Of a DNA stretch of 64,000 bases, positions 44,062 through 53,290 are shown piece by piece. Position 1 is the stretch's first letter. Each line of letters starts with the position of its first letter. The stretch is from the NCBI RefSeq assembly GCF_900101825.1, contig NZ_FNAG01000001.1:186001-250000 (forward strand). Direction: 5' to 3'. The stretch is from Aquimonas voraii (GTDB lineage Bacteria > Pseudomonadota > Gammaproteobacteria > Xanthomonadales > Xanthomonadaceae). The notes beneath the pieces are model-generated. The model did not search any database and was not told the DNA's origin. It worked only from the letters and a program-made list of their open reading frames with translations. The position numbers were made by a program, and so were the translations under genes.

Positions 44062-44559
44062 ATGAGCAAGCGAAAAGCAGAAGCCGCGGCCAACGAAGCC
44101 GCTGACCTCCAAGCCGGCGAAATGCCGGCGGGAACCTCCCGTCTGGACGAACTGCTGGGCCTGTCCCTGCGCCGTGCCGAGTCGGCCGCTTCGGAAGTTC
44201 TGGCCGCGCAGCTGAACGCGCACGACAGCACGCCCACCCGCATGATGGCGCTGATGATCGTGGCCGAACGCCCGGGCCTGAAGCTGGTCGATCTGGCGCG
44301 CGCGCTGGGCATCGCCCGTTCCGGCGCGGTCGTTCTGGTCGACGAGTTGGAGAACCGTGGCCAGGTCAAGCGTCGCCCGATGCCTGGCGATCGTCGCGCG
44401 CACAGCCTGGTGGCGACGCCGCGCGGCCTGAAGGTGCTGGAGAAGCTGGTCGACGTGGCCAAGGCCTCCGACGACAAGGTCTTCGAAGTGCTGGGGCCGC
44501 GTGATCGCCAGACCCTGCTGAAGCTGCTGTCGAAGATCGCGCCGCTGCCGGCGGCCTGA
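44062..44559 (+). CDS. MarR-family transcriptional regulator
   Basis: 165 residues from the ATG at 44062 (GGTGA upstream), preferred over the ATG at 43936. After a charged 30-residue leader the MarR fold follows: DELLGLSLRRAESAASEVLAAQL, HDSTPTRMMALMIVAERPGLKLVDLARALGIARSGAVVLVDELENRGQVKRRPMPGDRRAHSLVATPRGLKVLEKL, with recognition helix ARSGAVVLVDEL and wing ending LVATPRG. C-terminal helices KASDDKVFEVLGPRDRQTLLKLLSKIAPL dimerise in the family. Ligand and targets unknown. A strong terminator follows at 44612-44647. Confidence 0.9.
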   Translation: MSKRKAEAAANEAADLQAGEMPAGTSRLDELLGLSLRRAESAASEVLAAQLNAHDSTPTRMMALMIVAERPGLKLVDLARALGIARSGAVVLVDELENRGQVKRRPMPGDRRAHSLVATPRGLKVLEKLVDVAKASDDKVFEVLGPRDRQTLLKLLSKIAPLPAA

Positions 44560-44611
44560 TCCCGACAGCGATGCGCCCGGCCGGGAAGCCCGGTCGCGTC
44601 GAGATGGAATC

Positions 44612-44647
44612 GCGAGGCGGCGCCAATGGCGTCGCCTCGCTGCTTTT
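44612..44647 (+). terminator. Rho-independent terminator after the MarR-like gene
   Basis: A 13-bp stem (8 bp GCGAGGCG at 44612-44619 with CGCCTCGC at 44633-44640, extended inward by GCGCC and GGCGT with one G-T wobble) and a 3-nt AAT loop is followed by TGCTTTT. It lies 53 nt after the MarR stop. Confidence 0.88.
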
Positions 44648-44730
44648 GGGGAGCGCCGGAGGTCGATGTCCTCGCGAGCAGCGTATGGTGCGGGATTCAG
44701 TGAATTGGCCCGAGCCGAAGTGCGGACGTC

Positions 44731-45126
44731 TCAGCCGTCACCGAGCATCCAGCGAACGAAGTTGAGCGACGCCAGCACCACGACCACGATCAGCAGCGCG
44801 AGGCGGACTTTGCTGGCCGTCGAGACACGTTTCTTTTCAAGAGTCAACGGGGTGTTATGACCTCCAAGGGCCAAGGCTGACTCTCTGCGTTCTGTTTCCA
44901 GAAGACCCGCGTCAGCCATCACCTGCCGAGCGCGGGTGATGTCATCCCCGTGCACGATCCACAGCGCGGACTCCGTGGCGTTGTCGTCGGTGAAGCTGAA
45001 GCTGCGGCGACGGTTGCCCTTGTAGGAGCGCGGCTGGCTGATGTGGGTCTCGATGCCATGCTCGGCGAGCAGGCGCGCCACCCCCTCGACGTTTTCCAGC
45101 CGGCGCGAGCGGAAGATCTGGCGCAT
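44731..45126 (-). CDS. DUF2007-like protein with C-terminal membrane anchor
   Basis: 131 residues. The N-terminal 75 residues have the small ferredoxin-like fold of the putative signal-transducing DUF2007 family: MRQIFRSRRLENVEGVARLLAEHGIETHISQPRSYKG, then WIVHGDDITRARQVMADAGLLE. A linker leads to a single C-terminal hydrophobic helix (VRLALLIVVVVLASLNFVRWMLG, about 107-129), anchoring it tail-first. Similar proteins in Xanthomonas are called 'pathogenicity-like'; no experimental role is known to me. It starts 3 nt after the tesB stop, so it belongs to the amidase-tesB operon. Confidence 0.78.
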   Translation of the reverse strand: MRQIFRSRRLENVEGVARLLAEHGIETHISQPRSYKGNRRRSFSFTDDNATESALWIVHGDDITRARQVMADAGLLETERRESALALGGHNTPLTLEKKRVSTASKVRLALLIVVVVLASLNFVRWMLGDG

Positions 45127-45129
45127 GCC

Positions 45130-45999
45130 TCAGCCCTCCTTCTCGACCAGGCGGATCAGCCCTTCCTGCGCGGTCGAGGCCACCAGCACGCCTTCGCGGG
45201 TGTAGAAGCTGCCTCGCGCCAGGCCGCGTGCGCCGTGGGCGCTGGGGCTGTCGCAGGCGTAGAGCAACCACTGGTCGACGCGGAACGGGCGGTGGAACCA
45301 CATCGCGTGGTCGAGACTGGCCATATGCATGTCGCGCGACAGGTAGGACATGCCGTGCGGGAAGGTGCTGGTACCGATCAGATGGAAGTCCGACACGTAG
45401 GCCAGCAGGCTGCGGTGCAGGATCGGATCGTCCGGAATCTGGTCGATCAGCCGCACCCAAACCTGGTTGTAGGGCGGACGTTTGGCGGGGTGCAGCTCGT
45501 CGCGCGGATACACCGAGCGGAACTCGAAGGGCCCGCTGCGGGTGAGCCAGCGCTGGGTGATCGCCGGCAGCTGCGCCAGCGCTTCGGCCGAGATCGGCGA
45601 CGGCGGATCGATGTCTTCGGGCTTCGGCACGTCCGGTGCCGAGATCTGATGGTTCACCCCGTCCTCGGGGCGATGGAAACTGGCCGAAGCGACGAAGATC
45701 GGCTGGCCGTGCTGGATTGCCGTGACCCGGCGCACCGAGAAGCTGCCGCCGTCGCGCGAGTTCTCGACCTGGTAGACGATCGGATGCTCGATGTCGCCGG
45801 CGCGCAGGAAATAGGCGTGCAGCGAGTGCAGGGCGCGCTCGGCGGTGACGGTCTGCTGGGCCGCCGACATCGCCTGGCCCAGCACCTGGCCACCGAACAC
45901 GCGCCGCGTACCGATGTCGCGGCTCTCGCCGCGGAACAGGTTGACTTCAAGGCGCTCCAGGCGGAGCAGGTCGATCAGTTCCGATACCAGAGGATGCAT
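45130..45999 (-). CDS. tesB: Acyl-CoA thioesterase II
   Basis: 289 residues from the ATG at 45999 (E. coli TesB has 286). Two fused hot-dog domains: first with LEVNLFRGESRDIGTRRVFGGQVLGQAMSAAQQTV and LHSLHAYFLRAGDIEHPIVYQVENSRDGGSFSVRRVTAIQHGQPIFVASASFH, second with LAYVSDFHLIGTSTFPHG, SLDHAMWFHRPFRVDQWLLYACDSPSAHGARGLARGSFYTREGVLVASTAQEGLIR. The catalytic Asp (SLDHAMWFH), Thr/Ser and Gln of the family are visible. Hydrolyses acyl-CoA esters of medium and long chain. An extension to 46122 has no homologous sequence. Confidence 0.94.
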   Translation of the reverse strand: MHPLVSELIDLLRLERLEVNLFRGESRDIGTRRVFGGQVLGQAMSAAQQTVTAERALHSLHAYFLRAGDIEHPIVYQVENSRDGGSFSVRRVTAIQHGQPIFVASASFHRPEDGVNHQISAPDVPKPEDIDPPSPISAEALAQLPAITQRWLTRSGPFEFRSVYPRDELHPAKRPPYNQVWVRLIDQIPDDPILHRSLLAYVSDFHLIGTSTFPHGMSYLSRDMHMASLDHAMWFHRPFRVDQWLLYACDSPSAHGARGLARGSFYTREGVLVASTAQEGLIRLVEKEG

Positions 46000-46058
46000 G
46001 GGGCGGGCTGCAGCTGGGTTGGCCGCGGAGTATACGGCCCCGCCTGTCGAGCCCCGGT

Positions 46059-46652
46059 TCAGTCCCCGGCCGCGGTTGCGGCGATTCGCGCAAGTGGAAG
46101 ATCGGCGAGCACCTTGCTCCACGGGAACAGCGGGCCCGGATCGCGCTTGCGGAACACGAGGCGGCTCGGGTCATCGCTGGCCGGCACCTGCTCGGTGTCG
46201 AGGTCCTCGTGGCCCGCGATCTCGCGCAGGTTCGGCAGTCGGACCTGCAGCTCGCGCAGCAGCGCGCGCAGGGCGGCGATCTGCTCGGCGGGGTAGGGCT
46301 GGTCCATGCGCTGGCTGCCGCTGGCCAGCCAGTCCGGATAGCGCCCGCGGTTGACCAGCTCGATGCCGACCGAGCGCGCGTTGTGGCCGCGCACGTGGTG
46401 GGCGACGCGGTCCAGCGGCACCCACACGTGTACTTGGCCGTCGCGGTCGATGTAGAAATGGCCGCTGTTGCCGGTGCCGCTGGGATAGAGCACGCGCTCG
46501 CCGGCGACGCGCGCCTCGGCAAGGTCCGGCAGCTCGGTGCAGTGGATGACGACCAGCTCGATCGACTCGACTGGACGCGCTTCGAGTTTCTCGATGTAGG
46601 CAAGCGGCGCCACGTTCCAGGCAGGATCAGTCGGGGGCAGATCGGGCGTCAT
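46059..46652 (-). CDS. N-acetylmuramoyl-L-alanine amidase (Amidase_2/AmpD type)
   Basis: 197 residues. Zinc ligands fit the AmpD fold: H37 in LVVIHCTE, H148 in EIAGHEDLD, and a D171 in KRDPGPLFPW at the C-terminus; NSGHFYIDRDGQVHVWVPLDRVAHHVRGHNARSVGIELVNRG contains the substrate-loop residues. No signal peptide, so a cytoplasmic anhydro-muropeptide amidase (AmpD-like) role is more likely than cell separation. It opens a minus-strand operon with tesB and a DUF2007-like gene. Cell-wall recycling in the known AmpD system influences beta-lactamase induction, though nothing here bears on that. Confidence 0.85.
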   Translation of the reverse strand: MTPDLPPTDPAWNVAPLAYIEKLEARPVESIELVVIHCTELPDLAEARVAGERVLYPSGTGNSGHFYIDRDGQVHVWVPLDRVAHHVRGHNARSVGIELVNRGRYPDWLASGSQRMDQPYPAEQIAALRALLRELQVRLPNLREIAGHEDLDTEQVPASDDPSRLVFRKRDPGPLFPWSKVLADLPLARIAATAAGD

Positions 46653-46750
46653 CGACAGCGTTCCAGGGCGCGCTCCGCAAGGCCGGAAGCGGGCTGCATG
46701 CTACCATCCGGCCCCATCTCGAAAGCCCGCCGCAGGGCGCTGGAACCCGC

Positions 46751-47281
46751 ATGAGCCCTCGCGGCCACGTCATCCTCTCGCATGGGCTGGAGAGCGGCCC
46801 GCAGGCCACCAAGGTCACCGCGCTGGCCGCCGCCGCAGAAGCCCTGGGCTGGACCAGCGAGCGCCCCGACTACCTCGATCTCGACGCCACCCGCGATGTC
46901 GCGCGCCTGCCGGATCGGTTGGCGCGCCTGCTCGGGTGTTGTCGCGCGGCGCTCGCCGCGGGCCGCGGCCCGCTGGTGCTGGCGGGCTCAAGCATGGGCG
47001 CCTTCATCTCGGCGCTCGCCTCGCTGGAGGTCGACGTGCGCGGTCTGTTCCTGCTGGCGCCGCCGGTGCGTATTGCCGGGTATCGCGATCTTGATGCGGC
47101 GCGCGTGCCGACGTCGATCCTCCACGGCTGGCGCGACGAACTGATTCCCGCGGCTGACGTCGTGACCTGGGCCGCGCCGCGCTGCGATGAGCTGACGCTT
47201 GTCGACGACAGCCACCGTCTCGCCGAGCACGTCGAGTACGGCGCGCAGGCCTTCGCACGCTTTCTGGAGCGACTGTCGTGA
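46751..47281 (+). CDS. Small alpha/beta hydrolase (YqiA-like)
   Basis: 176 residues. A minimal alpha/beta hydrolase: strand GHVILSHGLESGPQATKVTAL with the oxyanion HGLES, nucleophile elbow GSSMGAF (LVLAGSSMGAFISALASL), acid in HGWRDELIPA and base H in DSHRLAEHVEYGAQAFARFLERL. The size and motifs resemble YqiA-type esterases. It is translated in phase with rlmKL: its TGA overlaps a GTG start (GTGA). Likely cytoplasmic. Confidence 0.82.
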   Translation: MSPRGHVILSHGLESGPQATKVTALAAAAEALGWTSERPDYLDLDATRDVARLPDRLARLLGCCRAALAAGRGPLVLAGSSMGAFISALASLEVDVRGLFLLAPPVRIAGYRDLDAARVPTSILHGWRDELIPAADVVTWAAPRCDELTLVDDSHRLAEHVEYGAQAFARFLERLS

Positions 47282-49431
47282 GCGAGTCCGAAAGCCGCCG
47301 TTACTTCGCGACCTGCCCGAAAGGGCTCGAGTACCTGCTGGTCGACGAGCTGAAGGCGCTGGGCGCCGAGGGCGTGCGCGAGGCCCTGGCTGGCGTCTAC
47401 TTCGAGGGCCCAGTCGAGATCGCCTACCGGGCCTGCCTGTGGTCGCGGCTGGCCAGCCGCATCCTGCTGCCGATCGCCGAGTTCGCCTGCGCCGATGAAG
47501 AGGCCCTGTATTCGGGCGTGCAGGCCATCGACTGGCGCACCCACCTGCGCGCCGACGGCACGCTCGCGGTCGACGCCAGCCTGGTGCAGTCGCAGCTGAA
47601 GCACGCGCGCTATGCCGAGCAGAAGACCAAGGACGCCGTCGTCGACCAGTTCCGCCAGGCCAGCGGCCAGCGGCCTTCGGTCGATACCGATCAGCCGGAT
47701 CTGCGCATCAACCTGTTCGTGAAGCGCGACCGCGCCACCGTGTCGATCGATCTGTCAGGCGACGCGCTGCACCGCCGCGGCTGGCGGCTGGAGCAGGGTG
47801 CGGCCCCGATCAAGGAGAACCTCGCCTGCGCGGTGCTGATCCGTGCCGGCTGGCCGCAGCGCATGCGGGACCAGGCCCTGTTCGATCCGCTGTGCGGCAG
47901 CGGCACCCTGCTGATCGAAGGCGCCCGCATGGCCGCCGACATCGCGCCGGGCCTTGAGCGCGATTACTACGGGTTTCTGGGCTGGCTGGGCTTCGACGCG
48001 GTGCTCTGGCAGGGCCTTTTGGACGAAGCCCGCGAGCGCGCGCGGATCGGCCGCGAGTCCTTGTCGCCGCGTTTCTTCGGCTCGGATGCCGACCGTCGGG
48101 TGATCGAAGCGGCGCGTGCCAATGCCTCCGTGGCCGGCGTCTCGGCCTTCGTCCGATTCGATGTGCGCGCGCTCGAGGACATCAGTGAGGCGCCCGCGCC
48201 GAAAGGCCTGGTGGTGAGCAATCCGCCCTATGACGCGCGTCTCGCCGCCGACCCCGGCCTGTACCGCGCGCTGGGTGCGCTGCTGCGCGGGCCCTGCCGC
48301 GCCTGGGCGGCGGGATTCATCGTCGCCGACGAGGCGCCGGGCCAGGCCATCGGCCTGCGCGCCGAGAAGCGCTATGCGCTGTACAACGGCGCCATCGCCT
48401 GTTCGCTGCTGCGCTTCGCGCCGGTGGCCGAGCAGCCCGAGCGCGCCCCGGCGCTGCCGAAAGAGCTCACGGCCGGCGCCGAGATGGTGGCCAACCGCCT
48501 GCGCAAGAACCTGAAGAAGCTCTCACCCTGGCTGAAGCGCGAGGGCGTCAGCTGCTACCGCGCCTACGATGCCGACCTGCCGGAGTATTCGGCGGCGATC
48601 GACGTGTACACGGCGGCTGACTCTGCGCCGGTCGAGGACCGCGGCGTCTGGCTGCACGTGCAGGAATACCAGGCCCCGCGCGAGATCCCCGAAGAGACCA
48701 CGCGGCGGCGCCTGTCGGAGCTGCTGCAGGCGGCGATGGCGGTGTTCGAGCTGCCGCGCGCGCGCATCGCGCTCAAGACCCGCGCCCCGCAGACCCGCAG
48801 CACCCGCTACCAGAAGCAGGACCTGCGCGGGCACTGGCTGCCGGTCGAGGAGGACGGCCTGAAGCTGCAGGTCAACCTGTTCGACTATCTCGACACTGGC
48901 CTGTTCCTCGACCATCGCCCGGCGCGGCGGCTGATCCGCCAGCAGGCGCGCGGCAAGCGCGTGCTCAACCTGTTCTGCTACACCGGCGTGGCCAGCGTGC
49001 ATGCGGCGGCCGGCGGGGCGGCCTCGACCACCAGCGTCGACCTGTCGACGACCTATCTGGAGTGGGCCGCGCGCAACCTCGGCATGAACGGTTACACCGG
49101 CGAGCGTCATCGCTTGATCCAGGCCGATGTGCTGGCCTGGCTGGCGCAGAACCGCGAGCGCTTCGAGCTGATCTTCTGCGACCCGCCGACCTTCTCGAAC
49201 TCCGCGCGCGCGGCGGATTTCGACATGCAGCGCGACCACGCCCGCCTGATCCGCCTGTGCATGGATCGGTTGGCGCCCGGCGGCCAGCTGCTGTTCTCCA
49301 ACAACTACCGGCGCTTCCGCATGGACGCCGGGATCGAGGCCGACTTCCAGGTCGAGGAGATCGGCCCCGCATCCGTGCCGCCGGACTTCGCCCGCGACCT
49401 GAAGATCCACCGGGCCTTCTGGATCCGCTGA
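47278..49431 (+). CDS. rlmKL: Bifunctional 23S rRNA methyltransferase RlmKL
   Basis: 717 residues, near the E. coli RlmKL size (702). N-terminal THUMP domain, then the RlmL methyltransferase (m2G2445) with DPLCGSGTLLIEGARMAADIAPG and catalytic NPPYDARL, and the RlmK half (m7G2069) with VLNLFCYTGVASVHAAAGG and DPPTFSNSAR. Both catalytic centres look complete. The GTG at 47278 overlaps the hydrolase stop, giving start MSESESRRYFATCPKGLEYLLVDELKALG. A 10-bp hairpin without a T-tract (GCCGCCGCCA at 49446 with TGGCGGCGGT to 49474) lies shortly after the stop. Confidence 0.94.
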   Translation: MSESESRRYFATCPKGLEYLLVDELKALGAEGVREALAGVYFEGPVEIAYRACLWSRLASRILLPIAEFACADEEALYSGVQAIDWRTHLRADGTLAVDASLVQSQLKHARYAEQKTKDAVVDQFRQASGQRPSVDTDQPDLRINLFVKRDRATVSIDLSGDALHRRGWRLEQGAAPIKENLACAVLIRAGWPQRMRDQALFDPLCGSGTLLIEGARMAADIAPGLERDYYGFLGWLGFDAVLWQGLLDEARERARIGRESLSPRFFGSDADRRVIEAARANASVAGVSAFVRFDVRALEDISEAPAPKGLVVSNPPYDARLAADPGLYRALGALLRGPCRAWAAGFIVADEAPGQAIGLRAEKRYALYNGAIACSLLRFAPVAEQPERAPALPKELTAGAEMVANRLRKNLKKLSPWLKREGVSCYRAYDADLPEYSAAIDVYTAADSAPVEDRGVWLHVQEYQAPREIPEETTRRRLSELLQAAMAVFELPRARIALKTRAPQTRSTRYQKQDLRGHWLPVEEDGLKLQVNLFDYLDTGLFLDHRPARRLIRQQARGKRVLNLFCYTGVASVHAAAGGAASTTSVDLSTTYLEWAARNLGMNGYTGERHRLIQADVLAWLAQNRERFELIFCDPPTFSNSARAADFDMQRDHARLIRLCMDRLAPGGQLLFSNNYRRFRMDAGIEADFQVEEIGPASVPPDFARDLKIHRAFWIR

Positions 49432-49549
49432 TCCCGATGCAAATTGCCGCCGCCAGGTTCACCGTGGCGGCGGTGTTCACGCTTCGGTCATACTCGACGC
49501 CCGGTCTGCCCATGGACGGGGCAGCCGTAGAGAATCGGGGAGGAGATCG

Positions 49550-50164
49550 ATGTCCAACCAGCGCCACACACCTTCGCGCAGACCGGCGCGCACCGACCAC
49601 TGGACCTTCTTCAGGCAGTGGCTGCGCAATCCGCTGGCAACCGCGGCCATTTCGCCCTCCGGTGCGCAGCTGGCGCGGCTGATGCTGGCCGAGCTGCCCG
49701 TCGATGCGCGTCGCGTGATCGAGCTGGGCGGCGGCACCGGCGTGTTTACCGCGGCCCTGCTGGATCACGGCATCCGCGAGTCCGACCTGATGGTGGTGGA
49801 GCTCAACGAGGAGCTGCACCAGCACCTCAGCCAGCGCTTTCCCGGTGCCCACGTCGCCTGCGGAGACGCCCGCGAGCTTGCGAGCCTGGCCGAACGCTGC
49901 GGCTTCCCCGAGGGCGGCCTGGCGGACGCCGTGGTCTCGGGCCTGGGATTGCTGTCGATGAGCCGCAGCACCCAGCAGGCGATCGTCGCCTCGGCCTTCG
50001 AGTGCATGCGTCCCGGCGGCTGTTTCATCCAGTTCACCTACGGGCCGACCTGCCCGGTGGGCCGTGATGTGCAGCGCGCGCTCGGGCTGCAGGTCAAACG
50101 TGCGGGCGTCGCCCTGTGGAACGTGCCGCCGGCGACGGTCTACGTGTTCTCCCGCGCGGCCTGA
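49550..50164 (+). CDS. Phospholipid N-methyltransferase-like (PmtA-type) SAM methyltransferase
   Basis: 204 residues. Rossmann-type SAM motif I is ARRVIELGGGTGVFTAALLD, preceded by the PmtA/KsgA-like N-terminal block FFRQWLRNPLATAAISPSGAQLARLML. Later blocks: VVELNEELHQHLSQRFPGAHVACGDAREL and ADAVVSGLGLLSMSRSTQQAIVASAFECMRPGGCFIQFTYGP, the latter typical of phosphatidylethanolamine N-methyltransferase family proteins that form phosphatidylcholine. Whether it acts on PE or another substrate cannot be said from sequence. GGGGAGGAG precedes the ATG. It lies 118 nt after rlmKL in the same direction. Confidence 0.8.
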   Translation: MSNQRHTPSRRPARTDHWTFFRQWLRNPLATAAISPSGAQLARLMLAELPVDARRVIELGGGTGVFTAALLDHGIRESDLMVVELNEELHQHLSQRFPGAHVACGDARELASLAERCGFPEGGLADAVVSGLGLLSMSRSTQQAIVASAFECMRPGGCFIQFTYGPTCPVGRDVQRALGLQVKRAGVALWNVPPATVYVFSRAA

Positions 50165-50242
50165 GGCACGCGGGCTCGCGCGCCGGGCGCTGTGGACTTG
50201 ACGCACGTTCTGGTCCGTCAATTGCAGGCAGGCTTCCCGACC

Positions 50243-53200
50243 ATGCGCGCGCCCGCTTCCGCCCCCTTCCTGCTGTCCATCCTGCTGCTCGTGCTGCAGT
50301 TCGCCGGCGCCGTGGCCCGTGCGCAGGAGGCGGTGGAGGACGCCGTGGAGTCCACGCCCCCGGCTGCGGCCCTGCACGAGTTGGCCCGGCGCACCTGGAC
50401 CACCCGCGAAGGCCTGCCGCACAACTCAATCAATGCGCTGGCGCAGACCGCCGACGGCTACCTCTGGCTGGCGACCTGGGAAGGCGTGGCCCGCTACAAC
50501 GGCCGCGAGTTCAAGCTGTTCGGCCGTGAGCAGCTGCCGCCGCTGGAAGACGTCGCCATGCGCAGCCTGCATGTGGACCACGAAGGCGGGCTCTGGGTCG
50601 GCGGCGTGCGCGGCGACCTGCTGCGCTACCACCGCGGCGAGTGGACCCGGCTGGAGCCGGCCTCGGCCTTCGTCAATGCCCTGCTGCTGGACCGCGCCGG
50701 CCGCCTCTGGGTCGGCCAGGAAGGCGGTGGCCTGCTGCGCGTGGACCCGGACGGCAGCCGCCACGCCTATGGGCGGGCCCAGGGCATGCTGGGCGACAGC
50801 GTGTTCGAGCTGGTCATGGATTCGTCCGGCCGCGTGTTCGCCGGAACCTCTGGCGGACTGGTGCGGATCGAGGGCGAACACGCCATCGAGGTGCGCTACA
50901 GCGAGGATGGCGGCAATCCCGCAGTGCTTGGCCTGAATCTCGATCGGCAGGGACGCATCCTGCTGTCCACCGCGCGCGGCGCGTTCCGCACCCTGAGTGC
51001 GGACTACGCCAGTGGCTTCGAGCCGCTGCACCCGCAGCTCAGCGGCCGCGGCGTGTTCCGTATGGTCGAAGGCCCCGACGGCGCGCTTTGGATCGGCCTG
51101 GCGGTGGATGGCCTCGGGCGCCTGCTGGATGGCGAGCTGCAGACCCTGGGCACGACCGAAGGCCTGCCCAACAGCCGTGTCCTGTCCCTGCTGCTGGACC
51201 AGGAAGGCGCCCTGTGGACGGCCACCAACGGCGGCCTGATGCGGCTCGGCTCGGCGCCATTTTCGACCCTGACCGACGCCCAGGGTCTGAGCGACAACTT
51301 CGTGCGCGCGGTGCTGCGGACCACCGGCGGCGAGCTGTGGATCGGCACGGGCCGCGGCTTGAACCTCTGGAAGGAGGGCCGCCTGCAGCCGCCGCTGGAG
51401 GACCCGCGCCTCGCCGGCGCCTCGGTGCTGAGCCTCGCCGAGGATCGCGACGGCAGCCTGCTGGTCGGTACCTTCGACCGCGGCGTGCTGCGCGCGCGCG
51501 ACGGTCGTGTGGTCGAAACCATCGATACGCGCCGCGGGCTGGCCTACAACCAGGTACGGGCGCTGGTGGTCGATCGCGAAGGGGCAATGTGGATCGGCAC
51601 GATTGCCGGGCTCGCCGTGCTCGACCCCGGCGCCGAGCGCGTGCGACCGATCTTGGCTGGCCCGGCCGGCGATTTCGTCAACACGCTGCACGAGGACGCA
51701 GCAGGGCGGATCTGGGTCGGCACCACCCGCGGCCTGGATCGGGTCGTCGACGGCAGTCGCGCGGAGGCTGGGGTGGCACTGCCTGCGGATGCGCGCTCGG
51801 TATTCTCGATCACCGCCGACAGCGCGGACGACGCGCTGTGGGTGGCGAGCGATCGCGGCCTGATGCGCCTGAATCCGGAGAGCGGCCGTCTTGGCTTGAT
51901 CAGCCGCGCCCAGGGCCTGCCGATGGAGAAGGTGTTCCATGCGCTCGCCGACGGCAGTGGCCACCTCTGGCTGTCGACCAATCGCGGCGCCGTGCGCATT
52001 CGCCGCGAGGACGCGCTGGCGGTGCTGGGCGGCAGGCTGCCGCGCCTCACCGCTGACCTGTTTGACGAATCGCACGGCATGGCCAGCAGCCAGTGCAATA
52101 CCGGCAGCCCACCGGCCGATCTCGATGCCGAGGGCAATGTCTGGATCGGCACTGCGATCGGCGCCGTCCGCATCCGCCGCGAGCGCCTCGCCGAACGTAC
52201 TGCGCGGCCGCTGCCGACCGTGCTTGAGCGCGCCGCCGCGGAAGGCCGCGAGCTGCCGCTGGATCGTCCCGCCCAGCTGCCGCCCGGCACCAGCCGCATC
52301 GACTTCAGCGTCGCCGGGCTCGGCTTCGTGATGCCCGAGCGGATCAGCTACCGCTACCGGCTGGAAGGCTTCGACACCGACTGGGTGGAACGTGGGCGCC
52401 TGCACGCGGTCGAGTACACCAACCTCGCGCCGGGCAGCTACCGCCTGCGTGCCCAGGCCGCTTATGCCGGCACCGCCTGGGACTCTCCCGAGGCCAACTT
52501 CGAGTTCGAGATCCTGCCCGCACCCTGGCAGCGCCCCTGGGTGCAGGCTCTGATCGCCCTGCTGATGCTGGCGTTGGCCTTCGGCATCTACCGCCTTCGC
52601 GTGCGCGCGTTGCGGACCCGTGCGGAAGGCCTGCAGGCCGCCGTGGAGCGCAAGACCGCCGAGCTGCGCGCGTCGACCGAGCGCCTGTTGGCCGCCGACG
52701 CCGACAAGACCCGGCTGATGGAGCAGCTGCGCGAGCAGGCCGAGGCCTTCGAACGGCAGGCGCGCGAAGACGCCTTGACCGGGCTTGCCAACCGCCGCGC
52801 GTTCGATGAGACGGCGGCCCGCGAGTTCAGCCGCGCGCGCCGCATGGGCACGCCGCTGTGTCTGGCGATGATCGACATCGACCACTTCAAACGGGTCAAC
52901 GATACCTACAGCCATGCGGCCGGCGATGCCGTCATCGTGCGCCTGGCCCAGCTGATGAAGCGCCAGTGTCGCGGCATGGACGTGATCGCACGCTGGGGCG
53001 GCGAGGAGTTCGCCCTGCTGCTGCCGCAGGCGCGCCTGCAGGATGCCGAAGGCGTCTGCGAACGCCTGCGCGCAGCTTTCGAGGAGCAGCGCTACGAGGA
53101 CATCGATCCGAACCTGCGCCTGACCATCAGCATCGGTCTGGCTTCGGAGGAAGGTGTCAACAGCCATGAGCAGCTGCTGGTGCGCGCCGATGCCGCGCTG

Positions 53201-53254
53201 TACGCGGCCAAGCGTGGCGGTCGCAATCGCGTGGTGCTGTCCTCCACCGAATAG
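50243..53254 (+). CDS. Membrane-bound diguanylate cyclase with beta-propeller sensor
   Basis: 1003 residues from the ATG at 50243, which opens a signal peptide (FLLSILLLVLQFAGAVARA). Residues 40-680 form repeated two-component regulator propeller units (TREGLPHNSINALAQTADGYLWLATWEGVARYNG, and similar 'GLP...V..L..D..G.LW.GT..G' repeats); 700-780 is the Y_Y_Y domain (YRYRLEGFDTDWVE, YRLRAQAAY); then a TM helix (VQALIALLMLALAFGIYRL) and coiled coil, and a GGDEF domain with GGEEF at 919-923. An RxxD inhibitory site (R910-D913) is present, so c-di-GMP feedback is expected. It has no response regulator input and probably senses periplasmic ligands. Confidence 0.9.
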   Translation: MRAPASAPFLLSILLLVLQFAGAVARAQEAVEDAVESTPPAAALHELARRTWTTREGLPHNSINALAQTADGYLWLATWEGVARYNGREFKLFGREQLPPLEDVAMRSLHVDHEGGLWVGGVRGDLLRYHRGEWTRLEPASAFVNALLLDRAGRLWVGQEGGGLLRVDPDGSRHAYGRAQGMLGDSVFELVMDSSGRVFAGTSGGLVRIEGEHAIEVRYSEDGGNPAVLGLNLDRQGRILLSTARGAFRTLSADYASGFEPLHPQLSGRGVFRMVEGPDGALWIGLAVDGLGRLLDGELQTLGTTEGLPNSRVLSLLLDQEGALWTATNGGLMRLGSAPFSTLTDAQGLSDNFVRAVLRTTGGELWIGTGRGLNLWKEGRLQPPLEDPRLAGASVLSLAEDRDGSLLVGTFDRGVLRARDGRVVETIDTRRGLAYNQVRALVVDREGAMWIGTIAGLAVLDPGAERVRPILAGPAGDFVNTLHEDAAGRIWVGTTRGLDRVVDGSRAEAGVALPADARSVFSITADSADDALWVASDRGLMRLNPESGRLGLISRAQGLPMEKVFHALADGSGHLWLSTNRGAVRIRREDALAVLGGRLPRLTADLFDESHGMASSQCNTGSPPADLDAEGNVWIGTAIGAVRIRRERLAERTARPLPTVLERAAAEGRELPLDRPAQLPPGTSRIDFSVAGLGFVMPERISYRYRLEGFDTDWVERGRLHAVEYTNLAPGSYRLRAQAAYAGTAWDSPEANFEFEILPAPWQRPWVQALIALLMLALAFGIYRLRVRALRTRAEGLQAAVERKTAELRASTERLLAADADKTRLMEQLREQAEAFERQAREDALTGLANRRAFDETAAREFSRARRMGTPLCLAMIDIDHFKRVNDTYSHAAGDAVIVRLAQLMKRQCRGMDVIARWGGEEFALLLPQARLQDAEGVCERLRAAFEEQRYEDIDPNLRLTISIGLASEEGVNSHEQLLVRADAALYAAKRGGRNRVVLSSTE

Positions 53255-53290
53255 TCGGCTGCAGGCCTGAGCCGACATCCTGCGCCGGAT

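Noticed and set aside
49446-49474. Rho-independent terminator after rlmKL
   Set aside because: A 10-bp hairpin is present but is followed by GTTCACGC with no T-tract, so termination is not supported.
50426-53278. 950-residue minus-strand frame opposite the diguanylate cyclase gene
   Set aside because: Same GC-driven antisense effect; no domain can be read in it.
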